NCBI GenBank assembly: GCA_046346965.1
Contig: JAXMHB010000018.1
Coordinates: 1-64,000 of the forward strand
Source: JAXMHB01 sp046346965
GTDB taxonomy: Bacteria > Pseudomonadota > Gammaproteobacteria > Xanthomonadales > SZUA-5
DNA: 64,000 nucleotides
Direction: 5' to 3'
Shown: positions 26,161 through 34,680 of the stretch, in pieces
How positions within the stretch are numbered: position 1 is the stretch's first letter
How the letters are laid out: the number at the start of each line of letters is the position of its first letter
Position numbers and translations under genes: made by a program
Notes under the pieces: model-generated
Told to the model about the DNA's origin: nothing
Databases searched by the model: none
The model's input: the letters and a program-made list of their open reading frames with translations, nothing else

Positions 26161-27375
26161 TCAGGCGGCGCGGGTGGCGATGGCTGGGGCGATTTTGCTG
26201 GCGCGGACGGCGGGGCCGAGCACGGCGAGCTGTCCCAGAATCAGCACGACGACAGCGCCGATCGGCAGCCAGGTCCAGGGCAGTCGATCAAAACCCAAAT
26301 GCTTCACCAGGAAGGCATTCACCGCAATGGCCAGGATGGAGCCAATGCTGATCCCGATCAGCGCAATCAGCGCATTCTCGGTCTGGAAGTAGCGCACGAT
26401 GTCGCGCTGGCGAGCGCCGAGCGCGCGGCGGGTGCCGATCTGTTTGGTGCGCTGGGTCACCCAGAAGCTGGCCTGACCAACGATGCCGAAGGCAGTCACC
26501 GCCAACAGCGCGATGCCGATGGCGCCCAGCAGCACCGCCATCGCCATATCGTCGCGATAGGCGTCGGCGCGGATGTCGTCAAAGCTGCGCACGCCGGCGA
26601 CGATGCGATTCGGGTTGACCTTGAACAGCGTCTCTTCCACCACCTTCATGACGCGATCGCGCTCACCCGGCTGGGTGCGGACCACGTAGGCCGCGCCGAC
26701 CGGCACTGCCGGCGCAAACACCACGTTCAGCGGATTGCGCGAGCGCGGCCACGGCGTGGTCAGGTGATCCACCACACCGATGACGCGCTGCTGCGGCTGG
26801 GCCTGATCGCCGGTCATGTTGATCATCTTGCCGATCGCGCTCTCACCCGGGAACAGCTTGTCGGCCAGGTCGCGCGTGATCAGCACCACCGGCGGGTTCG
26901 GACGGTCGCCCTGCTTGAAGGTGCCGATCTCTCCCGGCTCGAAGTTGCGGCCCTCGACGATGCGCGTGCCCAGCGCATCGATGAACTGGACGTCGGCCAG
27001 GTACAGCGCCGCGCCGCGCTCGGGACCCTCGATGTCTTCCTCGGCCTTCAGCGCGATGCTGGTCTGCCAGCCGCTGCGACCCATCGGGATGGCGATGGTG
27101 GAACTGGCGGCGAGGACGCCGGGAATGGCGCGCAGCGCGGCCAGATCTTCCTCGGTGGCTGCCTGCGGCTCGCGGGCAGTGCCGATGTTCTGGTTGTTGA
27201 CCAGGAACACATTGGGCTCATCGACGCCGCTGGCCATGCTCATCGCCTCGATGCGCTCGGTGACGATGAACAGCACATTGGCCAGGATCGCCAGCGTCAG
27301 CGCGATCTGCGCCGCGATCAGCGTCGCCGCCACCGGATTGCGCTTCAGGGTAGACAGAATCGGACGGATTTCCAT
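26161..27375 (-). CDS. ABC transporter permease (MacB/FtsX type)
   Basis: A protein of about 404 residues with one N-terminal membrane segment (VAATLIAAQIALTLAILANVL), a large periplasmic MacB-like domain, and three C-terminal FtsX segments (LLGAIGIALLAVTAFGIVGQ, ALIALIGISIGSILAIAVNA and LPIGAVVVLILGQLAVLGP). The coupling motif TKQIGTRRALGARQRDIVRY is typical. ATG 27375 follows GAGGT five bases upstream. A TTG at 27387 is less likely. It should pair with the adjacent permease, giving a heterodimeric mechanotransmission-type exporter or extractor together with the ATPase and membrane fusion protein. Confidence 0.88.
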   Translation of the reverse strand: MEIRPILSTLKRNPVAATLIAAQIALTLAILANVLFIVTERIEAMSMASGVDEPNVFLVNNQNIGTAREPQAATEEDLAALRAIPGVLAASSTIAIPMGRSGWQTSIALKAEEDIEGPERGAALYLADVQFIDALGTRIVEGRNFEPGEIGTFKQGDRPNPPVVLITRDLADKLFPGESAIGKMINMTGDQAQPQQRVIGVVDHLTTPWPRSRNPLNVVFAPAVPVGAAYVVRTQPGERDRVMKVVEETLFKVNPNRIVAGVRSFDDIRADAYRDDMAMAVLLGAIGIALLAVTAFGIVGQASFWVTQRTKQIGTRRALGARQRDIVRYFQTENALIALIGISIGSILAIAVNAFLVKHLGFDRLPWTWLPIGAVVVLILGQLAVLGPAVRASKIAPAIATRAA

Positions 27376-27383
27376 GGCGGACC

Positions 27384-28697
27384 TCAATTGGTCTTCAGTT
27401 GCGAGGCCGGCGCGATGCGGCAGGCGCGCCAGGCGGGATAGGCACCAGCGGCCACGGCGCCGAGCACGGACACCAGCAACAGCAGGCCGAACAGCGCGGC
27501 ATCGAGGTGCGCGATGGCATCAAAGCGCGGCATCAGATACCGCAGCAGGCGCAGGCCGGCGAGCGTCAGCAGCAGCCCCGACAGCGCGCCGAGCAGACCG
27601 ATCAGGCCGGATTCGGTCAGGTGCTGCGCGAACACCGCGCTGCGCTTGGCGCCGAGCGCCCGGCGCAGACCGATCTCGCCGCTCTTGCGCAGGAACTTGG
27701 CCAGCAGCAGGCCGGCGGCGTTGAGCAGACAGACGATCAGAAAGGCCACGCCGACGCCGACAAAAATGCGGGTGTCGTCCGGCACCACGCGGTTTTGCGC
27801 CAGCCATTCCATCACCGGCACCACGCGGTTGTTGTCCGGGCGCGGGAAGCGGCCGGCCTTGCGCTGTTCGGCCACGTAAGCGCCGAGGTAGGCCAGATAG
27901 GCCTCGCGCGCGGCGGCGTCGGGCAGTTCCACCCAGTACTGGGTCATGATGCAATCGGACTCGATCAGGCCCTGGTAGCCCTCGCCAGTGGGCGGCTTCC
28001 AGCAGTTGATGCTGCCGTTGACGTCCATCTGCTTGGCGGCCGCCACCGAGAAGGGAATAAAGACCTCCTCCGGGTTGTCCAGCGTGTCGTTGGTGATGTC
28101 GTAGAACAGCGGCGTCAGCCGCCAGTTGTCGAGCACGCCGACGATGCTGAAGTCCTCGTCGTCGAAGCGGATGCGTTCGCCTACCACGTCGGTGCGCTTG
28201 AACACGCGTTCGGCCAGTTCGCGTGTGATCACGGTCACCCGCGCCTCGCGCTGTTCGTCCTCCCTGGACCAACCGCCGCCGTGCAGGAAGGGCGCGTCGA
28301 ACATGGCAAAGAAGTCGCCGCCGGTGGCGCGCGCGCTGGCCAGCCGCGGGCGCACGCTGGCATCTGCCGGCACCACGCTGACCGAGGTCTTGTGCATGCC
28401 GGCCTGGCGCAGGCCCTTGGCATCGGCCATCAGCCGGCGCGAATCGCCAAAGGTCAGCTGGTCGGGCGGCAGTCCGGTTTCGCGATCGAAAGCGCGCTCG
28501 GGCGACCAGTTATCCAGCTGCACGGCATACAGCACATCGCTCTTGTGCGGAATCGGGTTATTGGACATGCGATACAGCACGGTAAAGGCGGTCATCGCGG
28601 TGGCCAGCCCGAAAGCAATGGCCAGCACCATCAGCGTCGACAGCACCGGTGTGCGCTTGAGCGCCAGAACGGCGAGTTTCAGATAGTAGGCGAACAT
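27384..28697 (-). CDS. ABC transporter permease (MacB/FtsX type)
   Basis: A 437-residue permease with an N-terminal membrane helix (LSTLMVLAIAFGLATAMTAF), a long periplasmic domain and three C-terminal helices (GVGVAFLIVCLLNAAGLLLA, GLIGLLGALSGLLLTLAGL and FGLLLLVSVLGAVAAGAYPA). The FtsX-type coupling motif is SGEIGLRRALGAKRSAVFAQ. It is the partner of the following permease, and the two are nearly contiguous. ATG 28697 is directly preceded by a pyrimidine-rich tract rather than a purine ribosome site. The substrate is unknown. Confidence 0.88.
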   Translation of the reverse strand: MFAYYLKLAVLALKRTPVLSTLMVLAIAFGLATAMTAFTVLYRMSNNPIPHKSDVLYAVQLDNWSPERAFDRETGLPPDQLTFGDSRRLMADAKGLRQAGMHKTSVSVVPADASVRPRLASARATGGDFFAMFDAPFLHGGGWSREDEQREARVTVITRELAERVFKRTDVVGERIRFDDEDFSIVGVLDNWRLTPLFYDITNDTLDNPEEVFIPFSVAAAKQMDVNGSINCWKPPTGEGYQGLIESDCIMTQYWVELPDAAAREAYLAYLGAYVAEQRKAGRFPRPDNNRVVPVMEWLAQNRVVPDDTRIFVGVGVAFLIVCLLNAAGLLLAKFLRKSGEIGLRRALGAKRSAVFAQHLTESGLIGLLGALSGLLLTLAGLRLLRYLMPRFDAIAHLDAALFGLLLLVSVLGAVAAGAYPAWRACRIAPASQLKTN

Positions 28698-28738
28698 GGG
28701 AGAGGCCGAGAAAAGGAAAAGGGGAAAAGGAAAATGGT
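28698..28738 (-). promoter_or_regulatory. Pyrimidine tract before the first permease
   Basis: On the coding strand this reads CCATTTTCCTTTTCCCC, then TTTTCCTTTTCTCGG and CCTCTCCC before ATG. It contains no Shine-Dalgarno. It is the same type of tract as before holC and the 42.7-kb SDR gene. Confidence 0.6.
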
Positions 28739-28749
28739 GAGGGAATCAA

Positions 28750-29469
28750 TCAGGCAACGGCGCGTGGCTTGTCGACGACGCGGATCGGCTTGTCGTCGGC
28801 TTCCGCCAGATCCACCACCTGACCATCGACGATATGCACATGGCGACGGGCGCGGCGCGCCAGTTCCAGATCGTGGGTCACCATGATGATGGTGGTGCCC
28901 TGGCTGTTGATTTCCTCCAGCAGTTCCATTACGCCGCGCGCCATCACCGTATCCAGATTGCCGGTGGGCTCGTCCGCCAGCAGCAGTTTGGGATCGCCGG
29001 CCAGCGCGCGCGCGATCGCCACACGCTGCTGCTGCCCGCCAGACAGCTCGGCGGGATAATGGTGCAGGCGCGAACCCAGGCCCACCCGCGCCAGCGAGCT
29101 CTCGATCCGCCGCTTGCGCTCAGCCTTGGGCATGCCGCGATAACGCAGCGGCACATCGACATTGTCATAGAGGTCGAGATCGGCGATCAGATTGAAACTC
29201 TGAAAAATGAAGCCAATCTTCTCGTTGCGCAAACGCGAGCGCGCATCGTCATCGAGGTTGCGCACATCGATGCCATCGAGCGCATACAAACCGTCGGTAT
29301 GCTCTTCCAGCAGGCCAGCGATATTCAAAAACGTGGTCTTGCCCGAACCCGACGGCCCGGTCACCGCAGCAAACTCGCCGGCATTGACGGTCAAACTGAG
29401 GTCGCGCAGCGCATGGGTTTCCACCAAGGCCGTGCGGAAGACTTTGCGCAGGTTTTGCATGTGTAGCAT
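28750..29469 (-). CDS. ABC transporter ATP-binding protein (MacB/LolD type)
   Basis: A 239-residue ATPase. Walker A GPSGSGKTTFLNIAGLLE, Q-loop FIFQSFNLIADLDLYDNVDV, signature ELSGGQQQRVAIARALAGDP, Walker B LLLADEPTGNLD and H-loop IIMVTHDLELARRA are all intact. The subfamily is the MacB/LolD branch. It is the only ATPase in the operon, so it should energise both adjacent permeases as a dimer on the cytoplasmic face. The start has an ACGGAG site. Confidence 0.93.
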   Translation of the reverse strand: MLHMQNLRKVFRTALVETHALRDLSLTVNAGEFAAVTGPSGSGKTTFLNIAGLLEEHTDGLYALDGIDVRNLDDDARSRLRNEKIGFIFQSFNLIADLDLYDNVDVPLRYRGMPKAERKRRIESSLARVGLGSRLHHYPAELSGGQQQRVAIARALAGDPKLLLADEPTGNLDTVMARGVMELLEEINSQGTTIIMVTHDLELARRARRHVHIVDGQVVDLAEADDKPIRVVDKPRAVA

Positions 29470-29679
29470 GGGGAACTCCGTGGGGCGGGGGCTAAAGGTG
29501 AGGGCTGGGGTGAACGGTAAAAGGTTAAAAGTTAAAAGTTAAGAGTGAAAGGTGCTGAGACATCGTCGATTACCAGATCTGTTGCGTTCATCCTGGGGCT
29601 TCGAGTGGGAGAATTCACTTTTCACTTTTCACTTTTCACTCTCCCCCTCCAGCCGCCGTCATTTCCCCGACTTCCCGCT
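29470..29679 (-). repeat. Operon spacer with complementary AAAAGT/ACTTTT heptad runs
   Basis: A 210-bp spacer inside the operon between the membrane fusion protein and the ATPase. It holds a GGTTAAAAGTTAAAAGTTAA run (29518-29540) and a TTCACTTTTCACTTTTCAC run (29609-29640) that are complementary apart from one mismatch per seven bases. The transcript could form a long imperfect stem that affects the relative expression of flanking genes. Confidence 0.5.
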
Positions 29680-30942
29680 TCATCGCGTCAACAACACTTC
29701 ATCGACGCCGCGCAGGTCGTCGAGGCCGGCGACGATGACTTGCTGGCCGGCTTTGAGGCCCTGGGTGACTTCGTAGGCGGCGACCGAGCTGGCGCCCAGG
29801 GTGACCGGTTGGCGGCGGGCGACGTCGCCGTCAACCACCCAGGCAAAGGCGGCGTCGCGTTCGAATACCGGGCCGCGTTCGACCAGCAGCACGCCGGGCT
29901 TCTCTTCCAGCAGCACGCGCACCTGCACGCGCTGGTTCTGGCGCAGGTCGGCGCCGGCCTGGTCGGTCAGGCGGATGCGGGTTTGCACCTGGGCGTTCTG
30001 CACCTCGGGCGACACCAGCCGCACCTCGCCGCGCAGCGTGCTGCTGCCGACGGTGATCTCGGCGCTCTGGCCGGGCGCCAGGGTGTCGGCGTAGACCTCC
30101 GACACCGCCGCTTCGACTTCCAGCTCGGTCAGATCGACCACCGTCAGCAGCGCCTGATTGGCGGCGACGTTGGCGCGGTCGGTGACCAGCCAGTTGCCGA
30201 CGATGCCGTCGAAGGGCGAGCGCACCGACAGCGCATCGACCTGACGCCGCAGTTCCTCGACCAGCAGGCGCTGGCTCGCCAGTTGTTCCTCGAAGGTGGT
30301 CAGCTCCAGCGCCAGGCCGTTGGTTTCCAGCGCCAGATCGGCCTTGGCCGACTCCAGCGTGATCTGGGCGCCGTCTAGGGTGTCTTGGGCGCGCTTCAGG
30401 TCGATCTCGGGCAGCGCGCCCTTGTCGACCGCCCACTGGGTGCGCTCCAGGTCGCGGCGCGCGGCCTGGGCGGCAATCTGCGCGGTATCGATGGCGCGCT
30501 TTTTCTCCAGCAGCGTGCGCTGGTTGCTGATGCGCTGGCGATCACGCTCGGCCGTGATGCGCGCCAGCGTCGATTCCTCGCGCTTGAGTTCGCTCTCCAA
30601 CTCCGGACTGTCGACGGTGGCGAGCAGATCGCCCTTGGCGACGCGCGCACCGGCTTCTACGGCGAAGCGCACGATGCCGGTGGCGGAGGTGTACAGCGAG
30701 GGACTGCGTGCGGCCACCACGCGGCCTTGCGAGGCGACATCGCGCACCAGCGTGCCGGTCTTGACCACGCTCAGGCGCAGGCGTTCGCGCGGCACCGTGC
30801 GTTCGGCGGTCAGCGTCGGCCCCAAGGTGAATCCGGCCACCACCAGCAGCGCCAACGCTGCGGCACCCAGGGCCAGGCCCTTGCGCGGCAAGCGGCTGAC
30901 GGACTGGACGGGACGATCGGTGGCGGAGGTATCTCGGAACAT
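29680..30942 (-). CDS. Membrane fusion protein (HlyD/MacA-like)
   Basis: A 420-residue periplasmic adaptor with one N-terminal membrane anchor (LALGAAALALLVVAGFTLGP), a barrel/lipoyl half (VRFAVEAGARVAKGDLLATV), a long coiled coil (about 105-210, with SELKREESTLARITAERDRQ), the second lipoyl half (LSVRSPFDGIVGNWLV) and C-terminal beta-barrel domains. Such proteins link inner-membrane ABC permeases to an outer-membrane channel. It is the first gene of the operon behind the sigma-54 promoter. ATG 30942 is preferred over the in-frame GTG three codons earlier. Confidence 0.88.
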   Translation of the reverse strand: MFRDTSATDRPVQSVSRLPRKGLALGAAALALLVVAGFTLGPTLTAERTVPRERLRLSVVKTGTLVRDVASQGRVVAARSPSLYTSATGIVRFAVEAGARVAKGDLLATVDSPELESELKREESTLARITAERDRQRISNQRTLLEKKRAIDTAQIAAQAARRDLERTQWAVDKGALPEIDLKRAQDTLDGAQITLESAKADLALETNGLALELTTFEEQLASQRLLVEELRRQVDALSVRSPFDGIVGNWLVTDRANVAANQALLTVVDLTELEVEAAVSEVYADTLAPGQSAEITVGSSTLRGEVRLVSPEVQNAQVQTRIRLTDQAGADLRQNQRVQVRVLLEEKPGVLLVERGPVFERDAAFAWVVDGDVARRQPVTLGASSVAAYEVTQGLKAGQQVIVAGLDDLRGVDEVLLTR

Positions 30943-30976
30943 GGCGGACACGTTTGGCGGTGGATGCCGGTGTCAA

Positions 30977-30992
30977 TGCAGCTAGCGTGCCA
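30977..30992 (-). promoter_or_regulatory. Sigma-54 promoter of the efflux operon
   Basis: The minus strand reads TGGCACGCTAGCTGCA, against the consensus TGGCACG-N4-TTGCW, with one deviation (C for the first T of TTGC). GG (-24, 30991-30990) and GC (-12, 30979-30978) have the required spacing. Transcription would begin near 30966, about 25 bp before the first start codon. The operon's last gene encodes a sigma-54 activator, which supports the call. Confidence 0.7.
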
Positions 30993-31028
30993 CGTCACAA
31001 GTGATTGATTTAAATGAGTGTACGCGGC

Positions 31029-31069
31029 GGACAGCGGCTGGCGGACAGGTGCCGGACGGGCGCCGGACA
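31029..31069 (-). promoter_or_regulatory. Candidate activator-binding repeats
   Basis: Four GGAC(A/G) repeats start at 31029, 31043, 31054 and 31065, spaced 14, 11 and 11 bp, close to one helical turn. They lie about 40-75 bp upstream of the -24 element. They could be the upstream activating sites for the operon's NtrC-type regulator. This is inference from position and phasing. Confidence 0.35.
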
Positions 31070-31178
31070 GACTCTGCGACTTCCCTCAGAGTGGCGGATC
31101 CCGCCTTGGCTTTGGCGCCGATGGCCGCCCGGATCGTGCTCTGCTAAGGCCTTGCACGCATCGACCAGGACCATTGCC

Positions 31179-31721
31179 GTGGACGCCGTCCTTCACCGCA
31201 TCAATCGCCTGGCCTTTGACCGGGTGCTCGCCATCGTGGCCTGGATGACGCGACGTCCGCGCTGGCAAGGCGTGGCCCGGCGTCTACTGGGGGCGCTCGG
31301 CGGCTTGGTGACCTGGCTGTATCGGGTGCGACCGAGTGCCGTGCCTGAGGGTTTTGGTCGAGAGTGGGAGCGCGTGTTCCCCTCGCGCAAGGCGGTGCGG
31401 CTGACGGCGGTGCATGGCGATACGGCGATCGGCGAGATCCATGTGCGCTGCCCCTTGCGCGGCAGCGGCGATGTGCATGCCTGCTGGCGTCTGATGCACT
31501 ACGACCGCGTGATCGCCGAGCGCGCCGGTGCCGACTTCGTCGTGCTCGCCTCGCAGGCCGAGCCTGGGCGCAGCCATTGTGTGGTGGCCCTGCGAGCGCG
31601 CGGCGCGGACTGGTCGGATCTGGTCGCGGCACACCGGCGCGCGCCAGCGCCCTACGCAGAACCGTTGCCGCCCGCGCCGCCGCCGAATCCGCCAGACCAG
31701 ACCGGGCAAGCGGCCGACTGA
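31179..31721 (+). CDS. Hypothetical protein
   Basis: A 180-residue protein without a recognised domain. GTG 31179 is chosen because AGGA lies eight bases upstream. The in-frame ATG at 31014 would add an Arg/Trp-rich extension across the sigma-54 promoter region. Visible features are an N-terminal amphipathic stretch (HRINRLAFDRVLAIVAWMTR), a central region IGEIHVRCPLRGSGDVHACW, then VVLASQAEPGRSHCVVALRA, and a Pro-rich tail (PPAPPPNPPDQ). It converges with the lipase-like gene. Function is unknown. Confidence 0.6.
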   Translation: MDAVLHRINRLAFDRVLAIVAWMTRRPRWQGVARRLLGALGGLVTWLYRVRPSAVPEGFGREWERVFPSRKAVRLTAVHGDTAIGEIHVRCPLRGSGDVHACWRLMHYDRVIAERAGADFVVLASQAEPGRSHCVVALRARGADWSDLVAAHRRAPAPYAEPLPPAPPPNPPDQTGQAAD

Positions 31722-31730
31722 GAACGCGCC

Positions 31731-32891
31731 TCAGCGCAGCGGGCGCCCGTCGGTCTCGCGCAGCCAGTCACGCAGATCGGCGTAGACGCGCGCATCGTTC
31801 AGCAGGTCGAAGTGGCCGACGCCTGCGTGTACGCGGCCGTCCGCAGTCAATGCCCGCAGCGGGTCAGCGTGCGCGCCGAGTGCGCTGTCCACCGGCACCA
31901 GGCCATCGCCGGCCAGTCGCGCGGCATCGAGGGCAGCGCTGCGGGTGCCGGCCAGCAGCAGCGTGCGCGCCGGCAGCGTGTGCGCCGCTGGCGTCCGCGG
32001 CGGGGCGCAGCGCCCGGCGTGCAGATCGCGGATGCCGAGACTGCGGCTCTGGCCGACGCGGCCGATCGGTGCGCTGTAGGGACTCAGGCCGAGCAGCCAG
32101 TCGAGCTTGCTGCCGGCGCGCGCGGCCGGCGCGCCCTGGTGCGGCGTGCCCAGCGTGACCAGCGCCTGGCAGCGCGCCAGCCATCCGAGTTGGCGCGAGC
32201 GGGCGCTGTAGCAGGCGGCGCGCGCCACCAGGCCGCCCATGCTGTGGCCCAGCAGCGTCAGCGATTCCAGCGGGACCGGCCAGTCGGCCAGCAGGGATTC
32301 CATCAGGTCGGCGAGGTCCTGACCGTTTTGCTGCACGCTGCGACCGCTGTTGTAGTGCAGATACACCGGCGTGTAGCCCAGATCGCGCGCCAGCGCGGCG
32401 CCGTGGTCGTGCCCCTGGCGCAGCCATTGGTGGTCGCACATGCAGAGGCCGTGGATCAGCACCAGCGGGCGCGGTCCGAGGTCCGCCAGCGCATCGAGGC
32501 GCCCGTGCACCGAAACTCCGTCGCGCCGCAGCTGCATCGGGATCGCCAGCGGGTTGCCGCTCTGCTCCAGGTGATCGCCATGGCTGCCGTTGATCGCCGC
32601 GACCAGCGCATCGCGCACCGGACCGGTGTGCGGCTGATCCAGCCACGGCGCCGCCAGCGACAGCGCCTGATCGAGCGCGGCACCGACCCCGCGCGTCACC
32701 CCGCGCACGCTGCGATAGACGAGGCCGGTGATGCCGCCGGTCGGGCCCTCGCGCCCGCGCCCTAGCGGTGGCGCCAGACCGGCGATGTTGCGGTGCATCG
32801 CTTCGACCACATCGGTGACGCCGGTGACGGCGTCGATCCCCAGGCGACTGAGCCCGCGCAGATCGGAGAGACGTGTGCTGCGTCCTGCCAT
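31731..32891 (-). CDS. Lipase-like alpha/beta hydrolase
   Basis: A 386-residue protein. The core alpha/beta-hydrolase motifs are PLVLIHGLCMCDHQWLRQG (oxyanion-hole HG), the nucleophile elbow LTLLGHSMGGLVARAACY, the segment LVTLGTPHQGAPAARAG and a late His in HAGVGHFDLLND. The GTPHQGAP block is typical of PGAP1-like lipases and esterases. There is no signal peptide, so it is probably cytosolic or peripheral. ATG 32891 was chosen; upstream in-frame sequence is not protein-like. It shares strand with the next gene, about 76 bp away. Confidence 0.8.
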   Translation of the reverse strand: MAGRSTRLSDLRGLSRLGIDAVTGVTDVVEAMHRNIAGLAPPLGRGREGPTGGITGLVYRSVRGVTRGVGAALDQALSLAAPWLDQPHTGPVRDALVAAINGSHGDHLEQSGNPLAIPMQLRRDGVSVHGRLDALADLGPRPLVLIHGLCMCDHQWLRQGHDHGAALARDLGYTPVYLHYNSGRSVQQNGQDLADLMESLLADWPVPLESLTLLGHSMGGLVARAACYSARSRQLGWLARCQALVTLGTPHQGAPAARAGSKLDWLLGLSPYSAPIGRVGQSRSLGIRDLHAGRCAPPRTPAAHTLPARTLLLAGTRSAALDAARLAGDGLVPVDSALGAHADPLRALTADGRVHAGVGHFDLLNDARVYADLRDWLRETDGRPLR

Positions 32892-32967
32892 CGTGGGCTC
32901 CCGAGGGCCTGAGATTGCGTCGCAGCGTGCACGCGAGTGCTCGTGCCTTTGCTCCAGGGCGTGAGGC

Positions 32968-33429
32968 CTACGGCCACTCGGCCAGGGCCGCCTCCGCATC
33001 CATGCCGGCCACCACCACCAGCGGCGGCGCGCCGTTGTCGGGCACCACCACCAGCGGGCCGGCGTAGGCGGCCACGCGCGCCGCCACTTGCAGCACCGCG
33101 ATCGGCCAGCCCTGCTCGAACCAGAACTCGACGCGATCGGGCTCGTGCGCATGCGGACGCACGTTCAGCCGCGCCCACGGGCCGTCGGCGTCGAGGCTGC
33201 TGACCTCGGCCTGATAGCGAAACTCGTCGAGGGCGTGGTAGCGCACCTGGTAGCCCGGCAACAGGCTCAGCGCGAGGCGCAATTCGGCATCGCTGGGGCT
33301 GCGCGAGACGCTGCCCGGCGCGGGCACGCGGGCGCCGTGCTGGATCAGCCACTGGCGGCGCGCTTCATCGTAAGGCGTGGCGGTATAGCTGACGCGGTAC
33401 ACGAGGGCTGCCGGTGGGGGCGTGCGCAC
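32968..33429 (-). CDS. Hypothetical protein
   Basis: A 153-residue soluble protein with GTG start 33429. It contains LVYRVSYTATPYDEARRQWL, a mid-segment VRYHALDEFRYQAEVSSLDA and a C-terminal PLVVVPDNGAPPLVVVAGMD. No family was recognised. It lies upstream of the lipase-like gene on the same strand, so the two may be an operon. Codon pattern and composition match the neighbours. Confidence 0.6.
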   Translation of the reverse strand: MRTPPPAALVYRVSYTATPYDEARRQWLIQHGARVPAPGSVSRSPSDAELRLALSLLPGYQVRYHALDEFRYQAEVSSLDADGPWARLNVRPHAHEPDRVEFWFEQGWPIAVLQVAARVAAYAGPLVVVPDNGAPPLVVVAGMDAEAALAEWP

Positions 33430-33541
33430 AGCCTAACGCAGTCGCCGGCCGTGCGTCTGCGACGCCTTGCCGAGCGCTGCGGGCTTGCCGAGCGCGCCAT
33501 CCGGTGCCAGCCTGCGCACCTGACCCTCTGAGTGCACGCCA

Positions 33542-33895
33542 ATGACGCAGGCCATTGCGACGGTTCGGGCTTTTGCCGTGTATTTGTGGTGCCTGGGCGC
33601 CCTGCTGCTGCTGATCCCGAATCCCTTCCTCGGCCTGTTCGGCATGCCCGAGGCGCGCGAGGTGTGGATCCGCGTGGTCGGCGTGCTGGTGATCAACATT
33701 GGCGTGTACTACTGGTTTGGCGCCGCCGCTGGTCGTGGCTTCCTGCAAGCGACCGCCTACGCGCGCTTTTTCGTGCTGCTGGCCTTCGTCGGGCTGGTGC
33801 TGGCCGGCTTCGCGCCCGCGCTGCTGATCGCCTTCGGCGCAGTCGATGCCGCCGGCGGGCTGTGGACGCTGCTGGCGCTGAAGCGGAGCCTGTGA
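33542..33895 (+). CDS. Small integral membrane protein
   Basis: A 117-residue protein with four predicted membrane segments: VYLWCLGALLLLIPNPFLGL, VVGVLVINIGVYYWFGAAA, FFVLLAFVGLVLAGF and a C-terminal LLIAFGAVDAAGGLWTLLAL. The family was not recognised. It ends two bases before the SDR start, so the two genes are co-transcribed and probably functionally linked. Confidence 0.7.
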   Translation: MTQAIATVRAFAVYLWCLGALLLLIPNPFLGLFGMPEAREVWIRVVGVLVINIGVYYWFGAAAGRGFLQATAYARFFVLLAFVGLVLAGFAPALLIAFGAVDAAGGLWTLLALKRSL

Positions 33896-33897
33896 CC

Positions 33898-34668
33898 ATG
33901 TCGCGCTGGCGTTTGGACGGGCAGACCGCGCTGGTGACCGGCGCCAGCAAAGGCATTGGTCTGGCGACCACGCGCGAGTTGCTGGGCCTCGGTGCCGATG
34001 TGCTGATGGTGGCGCGCGACGAGGAGTATCTGCTGCGCGTGTGTGCCGACCTGGAAGAGGAGTTTCCGGCGCAGCAGGTGCGCGCCTTCGCTGCCGATGT
34101 CGCCGATGCCGAGCAGCGCCTGGAGGTATACGACTGGATCGCCGATCTCGGCACCGATTTGCACCTGCTGGTCAACAATGCCGGCGGCAATACGCCCAAG
34201 CCGACGCTGGACTACGCCGAGGACGAGGTGCGCGCGCTGTTCGCGACCAATGTGCACTCGGCCTTTGGCATGGCGCGGCTGGCGCACCCCTTGCTCGCGC
34301 GCCACGGCGCCAGCGCCATCGTCACCGTGGCCTCGGTGTCGGGGCTCACCCATGTGCGCACCGGCTCGCCCTACGGGATGACCAAGGCCGCGCTGGTGCA
34401 GCTGACGCGCAATCTGGCCTGCGAGTGGGCGCAGGATGGCATCCGCGTCAACGCGGTGGCGCCCTGGTACATCCGCACGCAGCGCTCCGAGCTCGCGCTG
34501 GCCGATCCCGCCTACGCCGAGGAAGTGCTCGAACGCACGCCGATGGGTCGCATCGGCGAGCCCGAGGAAGTCGCCGCGGCGATTGCCTTCCTGTGTCTGC
34601 CGGCGTCCAGCTACATCACCGGCGAGTGCATCGCCGTCGACGGCGGCTTTCTGCGCTACGGCTTCTGA
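33898..34668 (+). CDS. Short-chain dehydrogenase/reductase (tropinone reductase-like)
   Basis: A 256-residue classical SDR. The cofactor motif is TGASKGIGLATTRELL, the structural motif LVNNAGGNTPKP, the catalytic Ser in VTVASVSGLTHVRT, and YGMTKAALVQLTRNLACEWA supplies Tyr-x-x-x-Lys. The C-terminal region GRIGEPEEVAAAIAFLCLPA and ITGECIAVDGGF are typical. The NNAGGN block resembles tropinone-reductase-like SDRs, but the substrate is not predictable. ATG 33898 follows the membrane gene directly. Confidence 0.9.
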   Translation: MSRWRLDGQTALVTGASKGIGLATTRELLGLGADVLMVARDEEYLLRVCADLEEEFPAQQVRAFAADVADAEQRLEVYDWIADLGTDLHLLVNNAGGNTPKPTLDYAEDEVRALFATNVHSAFGMARLAHPLLARHGASAIVTVASVSGLTHVRTGSPYGMTKAALVQLTRNLACEWAQDGIRVNAVAPWYIRTQRSELALADPAYAEEVLERTPMGRIGEPEEVAAAIAFLCLPASSYITGECIAVDGGFLRYGF

Positions 34669-34680
34669 GGCGGCGCGCCG

